This document shows positions 44,986-53,587 of a stretch of 64,000 bases of DNA, one piece after another. How positions within the stretch are numbered: the stretch's first letter is position 1; each line of letters opens with the position of its first letter. The DNA comes from Cupriavidus numazuensis. GTDB lineage: Bacteria > Pseudomonadota > Gammaproteobacteria > Burkholderiales > Burkholderiaceae. A model generated the notes under the pieces. The model saw only the letters and a list, made by a program, of their open reading frames with translations, was not told where the DNA came from and did no database searches. Made by a program: the position numbers and the translations under genes. Location of the stretch: NCBI RefSeq assembly GCF_905397435.1, contig NZ_CAJPVI010000043.1, positions 1-64,000 of the forward strand. The letters run 5' to 3'.

Positions 44986-47016
44986 TCATACGGTCATGGC
45001 GAGCCGCGTTGCCTGATCAATCGCGCGCAGCGCATCCAGCTCGCTGGCCACATCGGCACCTCCGATTACGTGGACATTTGCACCACTCGACCGAAGCGCT
45101 TCGTAGAGCCCGCGTTCGGACTCCTGGCCGGCGCAGAGGATGACGTTGTCGACCTGCAGAACGTGCGTCTTGCCGTCGATCGTGTAGTGCAGGCCGTCAT
45201 CGTCCACGCGTTCGTAGACCGCTCCGCTCGCCATCGCAACGTTGGCCCGCTTCAGCCTGGACTTGAGAATCCAGCCGGTCGACTTGCCCAGGCGCTTGCC
45301 CAGTGCTTCGGGCTTGCGCTGGAACATGTGTACCTCCCTGCGCGCATGGGCGGGGGCAACAGTTTCGGCCGATTCGCTCAGGCCGCCTGACGTGGACAGC
45401 GACGGATCGACACCCCATGTAGCAAGGAAACTGGCGGGATCCAGTGACTCTTCCGCATCGCCGAGCAGGAACTCGGCCACATCGAAGCCGATACCGCCTG
45501 CGCCGATGATGGCCACCCGCTGCCCGACGGCAGCGCCGCGGGCGAGCACATCGACGTATGAAAGAACCTTGGGATGATCCACTCCTGGAAAGCCAGGTGA
45601 GCGCGGACGAACGCCCGTCGCAATCACGATTGCGTCGAATCCAGCTTCCAGCAGTTCGCCGGCTTTCACGAAGCGTCCCAGATGTACCGTCACACCAAGG
45701 CCGTCGAGCCTGGTACGGAAATACCGGAGCATCTCGTTGAATTCATTCTTGCCCGGCACGACGCGCGCCATGTTGAGCTGACCGCCGAGTTCATTGCCGG
45801 CTTCGAACAGCGTGACCCGATGACCGCGCTCGCTTGCATTGATGGCAAACGACATGCCAGCAGGCCCACCACCGACCACCGCGATCCGCTTTGTCCCTTC
45901 GGGTGGCTTTGGCATGAACTCGATCTCTCTGCCTGCGCGCGGATTCACCAGGCAGGTGGCGGTGCGATCTGTGAAGATGCGGTCCAGGCAGGCCTGGTTG
46001 CAAGCGATGCAGGTATTGATCTCGGCCGCCTTTCCAACGCGGGTCTTCCTGGCAAAATCGGGGTCCGCGAGCAATGGCCTTGCCATGGAAACCATATCGG
46101 CACAGCCTGATGACAGCAGCGCCTCGGCGCCGTCCGGCGTATTGATCCGGTTCGATGCGATCACGGGGATGTCAACTGCCCGCTTCACATTCTCGATCGC
46201 ATACGCCCACGCCGAGCGCGGTACGGACGCGGCAATCGTCGGCACCGCCGACTCGTGCCAGCCCACCCCGGTATTGATGATGTCCGCGCCGTCGGCCTCC
46301 ACGCGCCGCGCCAGCTCGGCCACCTCCGCGCCGGTCATCCCGCCCTCGATCAGGTCAACGGCGGAAATCCGGTAGACCACCAGAAAGCGGTCCACTACAC
46401 GACGGCGAATGGCCTTCAGGACTTCCAGCGGAAAGCGGATGCGCGCCTCGAAGCTGCCGCCGAACTCATCGGTTCGTTGATTCGTGAACGGCGCCGTGAA
46501 CTGATTGATGAGGTACCCCTCCGACCCCATGATCTCGACGCCGTCGTAGCCACCCTCCCACGCAAGCTCCGCGGTATTGGCAAAGTCCTCAATGGTTTGC
46601 CAGACCTCCTCCGTCGTGAGCTCGCGTGGCGCAATCGGGTTGATCCGGGCCCGCTCGGCAGACGGCCCCACGCAAAGAGGGTGCTTGGCGTAGCGACCTG
46701 CATGAACGATCTGCAGCGCGATGTGCCCGCCTGCTGCATGCACCGCCCCCGTGATCGCACGGTGCTCCGCCAATTGACTGCGTTCGCATAGCAGCGGCGC
46801 GCCAGGTTCGAAAACCCCCGCGGGATTGGGCGCATACCCGCCGGTCAGAATCAGGCCGGCTTCGCCCCTGGCGCGTGCGCCGTAGAACGCGGCCAGCCTT
46901 TCATGCGGCCTGTCCAGGGTTTCCAGCCGGGTGTGCATCGCGCCCATCACGATGCGGTTCCTGAGGGTGATGCCTGCAACGCTGAGGGGAGCCATCAGGC
47001 GTGGGTACTGATCCAT
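44986..47016 (-). CDS. fadH: 2,4-Dienoyl-CoA reductase-like flavoenzyme
   Basis: This 676-residue enzyme has an FMN barrel of the old yellow enzyme type (1-350), a [4Fe-4S] site in CIACNQAC followed by C, and an FAD/NAD(P) domain with VVGGGPAG and IIGAGGIG. The architecture equals FadH, which reduces 2,4-dienoyl-CoA. As first gene of the badHIK operon it could reduce cyclic dienoyl-CoAs so that they enter the pathway. The N-terminus MDQYPRLMAPLSVAGITLRN is normal. Confidence 0.85.
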   Translation of the reverse strand: MDQYPRLMAPLSVAGITLRNRIVMGAMHTRLETLDRPHERLAAFYGARARGEAGLILTGGYAPNPAGVFEPGAPLLCERSQLAEHRAITGAVHAAGGHIALQIVHAGRYAKHPLCVGPSAERARINPIAPRELTTEEVWQTIEDFANTAELAWEGGYDGVEIMGSEGYLINQFTAPFTNQRTDEFGGSFEARIRFPLEVLKAIRRRVVDRFLVVYRISAVDLIEGGMTGAEVAELARRVEADGADIINTGVGWHESAVPTIAASVPRSAWAYAIENVKRAVDIPVIASNRINTPDGAEALLSSGCADMVSMARPLLADPDFARKTRVGKAAEINTCIACNQACLDRIFTDRTATCLVNPRAGREIEFMPKPPEGTKRIAVVGGGPAGMSFAINASERGHRVTLFEAGNELGGQLNMARVVPGKNEFNEMLRYFRTRLDGLGVTVHLGRFVKAGELLEAGFDAIVIATGVRPRSPGFPGVDHPKVLSYVDVLARGAAVGQRVAIIGAGGIGFDVAEFLLGDAEESLDPASFLATWGVDPSLSTSGGLSESAETVAPAHARREVHMFQRKPEALGKRLGKSTGWILKSRLKRANVAMASGAVYERVDDDGLHYTIDGKTHVLQVDNVILCAGQESERGLYEALRSSGANVHVIGGADVASELDALRAIDQATRLAMTV

Positions 47017-47083
47017 GGTTTGTTTGCCTCCAAGACCGTGTGTTGTGGTGATCGGAAGTCTAGGCGCTCAACCCCATATATGA

Positions 47084-47093
47084 CAAGATCTTG
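47084..47093. promoter_or_regulatory. Palindromic operator between fadH and the MarR gene
   Basis: CAAGATCTTG is a perfect 10-bp palindrome flanked by near-symmetric TAT/ATA, making a roughly 20-bp site. It lies in the divergent promoter region 47017-47300. A MarR-type dimer such as the BadR-like product is the likely ligand. The rest of this region shows no gene. Confidence 0.5.
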
Positions 47094-47300
47094 ATATAAA
47101 TATTTTGAGAAGCCACTTAAATTTGCCTATCAAATCCAGTGCTAGGCGCGGAATCTATGTCAACACATTGATGTTAAAGCACAATAAAAAAGCTGCGGCC
47201 CCTGGTCAGGGCGGCGCAGCGGCGACGGCAAGGTATCATCTGGCGTCCAGTCGATTCATGCCTCATGGAAGCCAACAAGATTCGAAGCAAAGGGAAGCAG

Positions 47301-47777
47301 ATGAAATCCGCAAGCGCAGAAGAGCGTCCTGACCAGTCCGGACTGGATGTCACCAACCGGCTGTTCTTCCGACTTTTTCAGGTGGGCAACATCCTGCATC
47401 GCCAGACCGCCAACGAACTGGGGATCAGTGGTGTGCAGTGGGCCGTGATGGGAGCACTGTCGCGGCCGAAGGCCACGCACGGCATGTCCTTCTCCGAACT
47501 GGCCGAGTATCTGGTGGTGAGCCGCCAGAACCTCGATGGCGTGCTAAAGCGGCTCGAGCGCGAGGAACACGTCTCGCGCGTGACCAGCGATGAAGACCGC
47601 CGCGCACGACGCGTGGTCCTGACCAGCAAGGGAAGGCAGTTCTGGGAAGAACTGCAGCCGAAGATCCACGAGTTTTACCGCCAGGCGGTGATCAACCTTC
47701 GTTTTGATGACAAGGTCTCCTTCCTTCACTACATGAACACACTCAAGGGCGACCTGAGCACCGTTCACCTGACGTGA
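47301..47777 (+). CDS. badR: MarR-family regulator, BadR-like
   Basis: The 158-residue winged-helix protein has ELGISGVQWAVMGALS, LAEYLVVSRQNLDGVLKRLE and the wing VTSDEDRRARRVVLT. In R. palustris the MarR-type BadR represses the cyclohexanecarboxylate genes until a CoA intermediate binds, and here the gene is divergent from just such an operon. The ATG at 47301 with AGGG six bases ahead was preferred to one at 47265 without a ribosome site. Confidence 0.78.
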   Translation: MKSASAEERPDQSGLDVTNRLFFRLFQVGNILHRQTANELGISGVQWAVMGALSRPKATHGMSFSELAEYLVVSRQNLDGVLKRLEREEHVSRVTSDEDRRARRVVLTSKGRQFWEELQPKIHEFYRQAVINLRFDDKVSFLHYMNTLKGDLSTVHLT

Positions 47778-47778
47778 C

Positions 47779-47812
47779 ATCCGTGCCGGGTTGGACTGCC
47801 GGTCGCACGGAT
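47779..47812. terminator. Hairpin after the MarR gene
   Basis: ATCCGTGC (47779-47786) and GCACGGAT (47805-47812) are perfect 8-base arms two bases after the stop codon. There is no clear T-run; it may be a terminator or an RNA-stabilising stem. Confidence 0.35.
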
Positions 47813-47972
47813 CATGATTGTTCATGCACGCCTGCCTGTAAATTTACGTTATTGCATGGCGCGCAAACAAAAATGAATGCCATGGAGGCGTCCCGGAGTC
47901 ACGTTCGCATAGGCAAGCGCCGGGCAGCCGCAGCAGCGTAGATGCAGCCAGCAGCGAACGTGTACTGCCCGG

Positions 47973-48899
47973 CTAGCGGAAAAACTTCTCGAGTTCTGCA
48001 GAAGCCAGCGCTATGCGCTCTCCCAGAAAATCGAGCAGCACACGCACACGCGGCGCCATGTATCGATTGCGTTGAAAGAGGGCATTCATGGGCAAGTCCG
48101 GACAACGCCATTCCGGCAGCAGCAGTTCGAGCCGCCCATCGCGCAGATCGGCCGCGATATCCCAGATCGACTTCATGGCAATGCCGCGTCCTTCCACAGC
48201 CCATTCCCTTGCCAGTGCACCGTCGTTCGTCTCGCGGGAGCTCGCAACCGGCGCGGAAAATTGCACGGTTTCCCCGTCGCGAGTGAAGTGCCAATCGTTG
48301 GCGACGCCCGACGCCGACGACAGCAGTATGAACCTGTGTTCCGACAGGTCGTCGGGATGAACGGGAACACCGAACTTCTGTATATATCGAGGCGACGCAC
48401 ACAGTGCACGCCGGTTATCGGCAAGGCGTTTCGCGATCATCGTGCTGTCGGCAGGCACGCCAAACCGGATCGCGATGTCGATATCGTCGTGGAGCAGATG
48501 CTGGATCGAGTCGGACAAGACCAGCGCGATGCTGACGTTCGGATGCTCTTCATTGAATTCGTCCAGCCAGCGCCTCAGCATACTGCGCCCGAAGTCCGAC
48601 GTTGCGGAAACGCGCAGGCGTCCGCTCACCTGTGTGTGGCCTGCATGAAGCATGGCATGCGCATCTTCAAGCGTCTGGAGTGCGTGCTGGCAATGGGCAA
48701 GGTAGATCCGGCCCTCATTGGTCAGCCGCAACTTGCGCGTCGTACGCTCGAACAATTGCGTGCGCAGCGCAGACTCGAGCTTGACGAGCCGGGCGCTGGC
48801 CGCAGCCGGCGACAGGCCGAGCTTGCGGCCCGCTGCCGAAAGACTGCCGAGATTTGCCGCTTCGACGAAGAGCCGGATATCGCCAAGGTTGTCCGTCAT
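47973..48899 (-). CDS. LysR-family transcriptional regulator
   Basis: The 308-residue protein has an N-terminal helix-turn-helix (GSLSAAGRKLGLSPAAASARL) and a periplasmic-binding-like effector domain (LRVSATSDFGRSM onward). The ATG at 48899 was preferred to one 12 bases upstream because family members begin a few residues before the first helix. It is followed upstream by a co-oriented SDR gene that starts farther right, so it probably does not regulate divergently. The effector is unknown. Confidence 0.85.
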   Translation of the reverse strand: MTDNLGDIRLFVEAANLGSLSAAGRKLGLSPAAASARLVKLESALRTQLFERTTRKLRLTNEGRIYLAHCQHALQTLEDAHAMLHAGHTQVSGRLRVSATSDFGRSMLRRWLDEFNEEHPNVSIALVLSDSIQHLLHDDIDIAIRFGVPADSTMIAKRLADNRRALCASPRYIQKFGVPVHPDDLSEHRFILLSSASGVANDWHFTRDGETVQFSAPVASSRETNDGALAREWAVEGRGIAMKSIWDIAADLRDGRLELLLPEWRCPDLPMNALFQRNRYMAPRVRVLLDFLGERIALASAELEKFFR

Positions 48900-48940
48900 G
48901 GCCGCTGGCACGCGTTGGGGGCAGGTCTTGCAGGCAGGCT

Positions 48941-49651
48941 TTATGCGATCGCCCCGCCTCCGTCAACGAGTACCGTTGATCCAGTGGCATACGGGGTCGA
49001 TGCAAGATAGAGGATCGCGTTGGCAACGTCTTCTGGCCGCCCCACCCGGCGCGCCGGCAGCCGTGCCGCGGCGGCTTCAAACATCTTCTCCCGCGCGGCT
49101 TCATCAAGCTTCGACCACAGTTCCGTAGCGATCAGGCCCGGAGACACCGTATTGACGCGAACCGGCGAGAGTTCCAGCGCCAGACCCCGGCCAAGCGATT
49201 CGAGCGCGGCGTTGATCGCGCCCTGCAGCACGGACGTCTGGCTGGGACGCACGGCAAGAAATCCCGATACCAGCGTGAGGGAACCGCCCTCGCGGATCCG
49301 CGCGGCGCGCGCTACGCGATAGGCGCCCCAGAACTTGCTATCCATTGCGCGATAGGCGTCGGCCAGTTCGAGACCGCGTACCGACCCGGTCGGCGTGTGC
49401 GCCGCCGACACAATGACGTGGTCGAATGCTTCGGCGGTATCGAAGAATGCCTGGACGCTGGCATCGTCGGTAGTGTCCATGGTGGCCGTCCTGACGTTTT
49501 CACCCAGCTTGCGGGCGGCCGCCTCAAGCTTCGCCTGATTGCGGGATGCGATCGTCACGTGCGCGCCCTGCAGCGCAAACGCGCTGGCCGTGGCGGCGCC
49601 AATGCCCGAACTGCCACCGACGATCAAGACCTTCATGCCATTGAAATTCAT
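48941..49651 (-). CDS. Short-chain dehydrogenase/reductase
   Basis: The 236-residue protein has the cofactor loop VGGSSGIG and conserved DTTDDASV, but the usual catalytic Tyr-x3-Lys is not evident: the region after LTLVSGFLAVRPSQTSVLQG has Gln-Gly where Tyr-x3-Lys is expected. The C-terminus TGSTVLVDGGGAIA is normal. A non-Tyr active site occurs in some atypical SDRs. It lies 53 bases after the SnoaL-like gene in the same direction and may form a unit with it. The substrate is unknown. Confidence 0.78.
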   Translation of the reverse strand: MNFNGMKVLIVGGSSGIGAATASAFALQGAHVTIASRNQAKLEAAARKLGENVRTATMDTTDDASVQAFFDTAEAFDHVIVSAAHTPTGSVRGLELADAYRAMDSKFWGAYRVARAARIREGGSLTLVSGFLAVRPSQTSVLQGAINAALESLGRGLALELSPVRVNTVSPGLIATELWSKLDEAAREKMFEAAAARLPARRVGRPEDVANAILYLASTPYATGSTVLVDGGGAIA

Positions 49652-49704
49652 GATGCAACTCCTTCGTGGTCCTTCATCCGGGCTGTATCCCGGTTTCCGC
49701 CTGC

Positions 49705-50268
49705 TTACTTTGCCACTACCCCCAGTTGCTGCAGGAACGTGAAGTTGTCCTCGAGATGCCAGTTATCGGTGATTTGCCCGTTCCTGACACGATAGATGTC
49801 AGTGGCGATGAAGTCGACCGGCTGGCCCTTGCCTTGCACGTCGTTGAACCTGCCGGTGAAATGGCCGGTAAAGCGCAGATGGGAAATGACGCGGTCGCCG
49901 GTCACGATCATCTGCTCGACGGAAGCATGCACGTCAGGCACTGCCGCATGAAATCCCTGCGAAGCCGCAAGCGGACCGGCAATGCCTTGTGGCCGGCCCG
50001 CTGGCAGTGTGCGATCCGCAAAGTCCGGAGCGAGCGCCCGGCGCGCCTGTGCCTCGTCGCCCGTGCTCCAGAATGTCGCGTAGGTCCGGGCAGCCAGGAT
50101 CTGCGCCTGAAGTTGCTGCGCTGGCAGCGTCTTGTCGACGATCAGCGTCTCTGGTTGCGCAAGTTCATCGTCAGCGGCAATGGCAGGCAGCGCTGCCGAG
50201 AACATGGCTGCACCGATTGCAGCGAGCGTGGCATGGACGAAGTGACGGGCAAGCGATGGGGTGGTCAT
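49705..50268 (-). CDS. Exported SnoaL-like (ester cyclase family) protein
   Basis: The 187-residue protein has a signal peptide (HATLAAIGAAMFSAALPAIAA) and a SnoaL/NTF2-like cone domain with APDFADRTLPAGRPQGIAG and ATDIYRVRNGQITDNWHLED. Most such proteins are of unknown function. The ATG at 50268 has GGGAG ahead and opens directly into the signal peptide. Neighbouring genes on this strand are a VOC protein upstream and an SDR downstream. Confidence 0.78.
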   Translation of the reverse strand: MTTPSLARHFVHATLAAIGAAMFSAALPAIAADDELAQPETLIVDKTLPAQQLQAQILAARTYATFWSTGDEAQARRALAPDFADRTLPAGRPQGIAGPLAASQGFHAAVPDVHASVEQMIVTGDRVISHLRFTGHFTGRFNDVQGKGQPVDFIATDIYRVRNGQITDNWHLEDNFTFLQQLGVVAK

Positions 50269-50309
50269 GATGGGCTCCCTGGGTGGAACGGAAATACGGT
50301 GGCCGGGTG

Positions 50310-50708
50310 CTAGGTAGTTGTCTGGCCAACAACATTGGCGAGCGCCGTGACGAACTCCACGCCGACGCCAGGCGCGATGGAAACAAACAACTGCACGTCT
50401 TGCAGCGGTGGCAAGCTGGACACGTGATGGGAGATCTTCCTCGCATCGAGGCGGGCCAGAAGCGCGGCCCATTCGCCTCGACTGCCGATGCGGAACGCGA
50501 TGTGGTCGATACGATTCAACGCCAGGCCATCGATGCCCTCGCGCGTAGCCGGAGCGAGATGAACGACGGGACGACCGTCGAGGTACAGCCAGTAACCTTC
50601 GAAGCGAAAAGGCGGGCGAGGGCCCTCCTGCAGGCCAGCGACTTCAATAAGGAACTGGCGAACGGTCGCGAGATCCTCGCTGACGATGGTGGCGTGGTCC
50701 AGTTGCAT
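50310..50708 (-). CDS. VOC-superfamily (glyoxalase-like) protein
   Basis: The 132-residue protein has two babbab modules: MQLDHATIVSEDLATVRQF, then LYLDGRPVVHLAP, LNRIDHIAFRI and GVGVEFVTA. His and Glu at metal-ligand-like places suggest a metal-dependent fold, but the reaction is not readable. The ATG at 50708 was chosen over a longer frame that lacks family character. The 220 bases upstream hold no gene. Confidence 0.75.
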   Translation of the reverse strand: MQLDHATIVSEDLATVRQFLIEVAGLQEGPRPPFRFEGYWLYLDGRPVVHLAPATREGIDGLALNRIDHIAFRIGSRGEWAALLARLDARKISHHVSSLPPLQDVQLFVSIAPGVGVEFVTALANVVGQTTT

Positions 50709-50928
50709 GGCGGCGTACCCGTATCGGTCAAGTTGGTATCCATTCTGGTTGCCGCTGCACCGATTGAGAATTGGGCTGGCGCTTGAATGATCTTCAAGCG
50801 AAACAGAAGAATCCCGAAACCCTGTTCGTGCCAGAGATACCTGACCCGCTGGACGGGTATGTCCGGACTCGGGCCGGCCTCGCCCCCCGGCGGCGCTGCC
50901 CATTCAAGGCGCCCGCCGGGAGAGCGTG

Positions 50929-51468
50929 TCAGGCCACCGCCGGGAAATCCAGCGTCGTGTCGTTCACACGGTTGACCATGTTGGTGAACAGGATGGCACT
51001 CATGGCCTGGATGACCTCGACGATCTGGCCATCCGTGTAGCCGGCGGCGCGCACCGCCTGCACGCTCTCCGCCGGCACCGTACCACGGGTACCAACGAGT
51101 TCCAGCACGAAGCGCACCAGCGCATCGATCTTCACGTCATCGGGGTAGCTTCCCTCCCGCAACTGGCGCATCTGCTGCCCGCTGTATCCTGCCAGCTTGC
51201 CCATGAGCGTGTGTGCAGCCACGCAATAGTCACAGCCGGTGTGCTCGCTGACGGCCAGGTTAATCGCCTCCAACTCACGCGCCGACAGAGCGCCATTCTT
51301 CAAGATCTGCCCTGTCTGCAGCGCATTGGCAAGCACAGCAGGGGCATTGCTGCCGATGGTCGCATAAGCATTCGGCACCTTGCCGATTGCCTTGCGGATG
51401 GCGCCGAACAGCTCGGCGGTCTGGCCGGTGGCGTCCTGGACGGGGATGGTATGCAGACGAGTGGTCAT
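50929..51468 (-). CDS. AhpD-like carboxymuconolactone decarboxylase-family protein
   Basis: The 179-residue protein has the peroxidase-type signature EHTGCDYCVAAHT with a CxxC pair, and the preceding LSARELEAINLAVS. Such proteins act as thiol peroxidases or adaptor reductants. The ATG at 51468, following GGAG, was used. It is divergent from an AraC-type regulator gene 134 bases away, which may control it. Confidence 0.85.
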   Translation of the reverse strand: MTTRLHTIPVQDATGQTAELFGAIRKAIGKVPNAYATIGSNAPAVLANALQTGQILKNGALSARELEAINLAVSEHTGCDYCVAAHTLMGKLAGYSGQQMRQLREGSYPDDVKIDALVRFVLELVGTRGTVPAESVQAVRAAGYTDGQIVEVIQAMSAILFTNMVNRVNDTTLDFPAVA

Positions 51469-51602
51469 GATGGTTCTCCGGTTTCCTGTCAGTGAAGGCA
51501 AGCACTGCTTCCCTTGACTTCATGGTAGGCCCCTGGAAGATTCGAAAGAGCTAGAATCCGCTCACGTTTTTGCTCTATCGTCTCATCCACGAGGGAGACC
51601 CC

Positions 51603-52571
51603 ATGGACAGTCTCAGCGAACTGGTGCGGCTGCTGTCGCCATCCGGCACGGTGGACCTGCATTGCCGCGTGGCCGGCGCGTGGTCCGCGCATAACGCGCA
51701 GGCGCCGGCGGGCCACATGCCATATCACGTGATCCTCGACGGGCGTGCCAACGTGACAATCGGCAAGGACGTCTTGCCGGTGAGCGCAGGCGATGTCCTG
51801 CTCTTTCCGCGCGGCGCTGCGCACACGCTGGCCAGCGCGCAACGCACCAGGCGAAGCGGGCCGCCGCGCGGAACGGCATCGCAGCGCTTCAACGGCGTGG
51901 TCACGGAAATCACCGTGCCGGGGGCCGACGCGCCACTCGACATTCTCTGCGGCACCTTCGTTCTGGGCGGCGGCGCCGGAATCCTGCTGCGCGCACTGCC
52001 GGAGATGCTGTGCGTGCCTACGGCCGGGCCATCCTCCGGCGAGGCCGGGCATGACGCTGGCTGGCTGCGCGGGCTGATCGGCATGATGCATGCGGAAGCC
52101 GAAACGCCTCGGCCGGGCGGTGCGGCCATCATTGCCGACCTGTCGACCGCGCTCTTTACGGTGCTGCTGCGCACGCTGATCTCGCGCGGTACGGTGACAC
52201 GGGGGGTGCTCGCCCTGCTGGCTGACACGCGCATGGCGAAGGCGGTGGATGCCGTCGTGGGCGCACCGGAAAGGCCGTGGACGATCGAAAGCCTGGCGCA
52301 GTCCGCCAACGTCTCTCGCGCTACGCTCGCGCGGCGCTTCACACAACTGGGCGGCATTACACCGCTGGAACTCGTGACGACGCTACGCATGGAGCGCGCG
52401 GCGCGCCTGCTGCAGCAGGACAACCTCTCGGCCGCCGCCGTCGCCGAGCGGTGCGGCTACGCCTCGCAGGCTGCGTTCGGGCGCGCCTTCAGCGGACAAT
52501 TCGGTGTGGGGCCAGGCGCGTATCGGCGCCAGCAGCGATCATTGCGAACCACGATGCGCGATGCCGTCTGA
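51603..52571 (+). CDS. AraC-family regulator
   Basis: The 322-residue protein has an N-terminal cupin-like sensor (DGRANVTIGKDVLPVSAGDVL) of the AraC_binding_2 type and two C-terminal helix-turn-helices (SLAQSANVSRATLARRF, and AAVAERCGYASQAAFGRAF). The ATG at 51603 is preceded by GAGGGAG. Divergent to the AhpD-like gene; this kind of pair is common and points to control by redox or electrophile stress, though that is inference. Confidence 0.85.
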   Translation: MDSLSELVRLLSPSGTVDLHCRVAGAWSAHNAQAPAGHMPYHVILDGRANVTIGKDVLPVSAGDVLLFPRGAAHTLASAQRTRRSGPPRGTASQRFNGVVTEITVPGADAPLDILCGTFVLGGGAGILLRALPEMLCVPTAGPSSGEAGHDAGWLRGLIGMMHAEAETPRPGGAAIIADLSTALFTVLLRTLISRGTVTRGVLALLADTRMAKAVDAVVGAPERPWTIESLAQSANVSRATLARRFTQLGGITPLELVTTLRMERAARLLQQDNLSAAAVAERCGYASQAAFGRAFSGQFGVGPGAYRRQQRSLRTTMRDAV

Positions 52572-52590
52572 CGGAGCGCGCGCGGCGCAC

Positions 52591-53460
52591 CTATCGCTCT
52601 CCCAGGCACGCCACCGTCAGGTCCACTAACGCCCGCAAGCGTGCCAGCCGGCGCAGGTCGCGGTGAAGGCCAAACCAGACATCGCGCCCCGGCGGCGCTT
52701 CGCCCAGATCGATGCGCCGAAGGTCCGGCGTGGCATCGCCCAGCGCACACGGCAGCACTGCGAAGCCACCGCCCTCGGCGCACATGCGCGCCTGTACGCC
52801 ACGGTTGTTACTGCGATAAACGATGCGTGCCCTGGGCAGCAATCGCCCGACCCATGCCACGTCGGGCAGCGTGCCGAAAGCGGTATCCATGCTGATGAGC
52901 GCTACACCCTCGCCATCGCCGGCGCGAGGCGCCACGAGATCCCGGTGCCCGTACAGCGCGTAGTTCATGTGCATCAGCTTGCGCTGGATGACGTCGGGTT
53001 CCTCGAACGGCGTGATGCGAAACGCCAGGTCGGCTTCGCGGCGCGCCAGACTGTATTGGCGGGAATCCGTCACCAGTTCCAGCGACACATCCGGATGCTG
53101 CCTGAGGAAACGGGCAAAGACCGGGGTCAGCACATGCATGCCGAACCAGTCGGACGACGTGACACGCAACGAGCCTGTCAGTGTGTTGCCCTGTCCTGCC
53201 AGCGCTCGGGAGAGGCCGAGTGCCTCCTCCTCCATGCGCTCGGCGTAGACCAGCACGGCGCTGCCTTCGTCGGTCAGCACCAAGCCATCACTGGTGCGGT
53301 GGAACAAGGCCTGCCCGACCGCCTCCTCCAGCGCCCTCAGGCGCCGGCCCATGGTCGGTTGTGTCTGGCCGATCACCCGGGCCGCGCCGCCGAGCGTCCC
53401 GGCCCGTGCGATGGCAAGGAAGATGCGCACATCGCTCCATTCGAGTCCACGGTCATGCAT
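52591..53460 (-). CDS. LysR-family transcriptional regulator
   Basis: The 289-residue protein has the N-terminal winged helix WSDVRIFLAIARAGTLGGAA, then RVIGQTQPTMGRRLRALEE, and an effector domain from about residue 90. It is divergent from the quinone oxidoreductase gene at 53588, with a 127-base promoter region between, and probably controls it. Confidence 0.87.
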   Translation of the reverse strand: MHDRGLEWSDVRIFLAIARAGTLGGAARVIGQTQPTMGRRLRALEEAVGQALFHRTSDGLVLTDEGSAVLVYAERMEEEALGLSRALAGQGNTLTGSLRVTSSDWFGMHVLTPVFARFLRQHPDVSLELVTDSRQYSLARREADLAFRITPFEEPDVIQRKLMHMNYALYGHRDLVAPRAGDGEGVALISMDTAFGTLPDVAWVGRLLPRARIVYRSNNRGVQARMCAEGGGFAVLPCALGDATPDLRRIDLGEAPPGRDVWFGLHRDLRRLARLRALVDLTVACLGER

Positions 53461-53587
53461 TTATGACTAGCCACCATTCAGGATTATTAATTTCCATGCG
53501 ATTCCGCATGAACCATCATGAGTCCAACGACACGCGGAATGCAAGATTGCCAGGCGTGACGACCGAATGGAAACACAGGAGATGACG

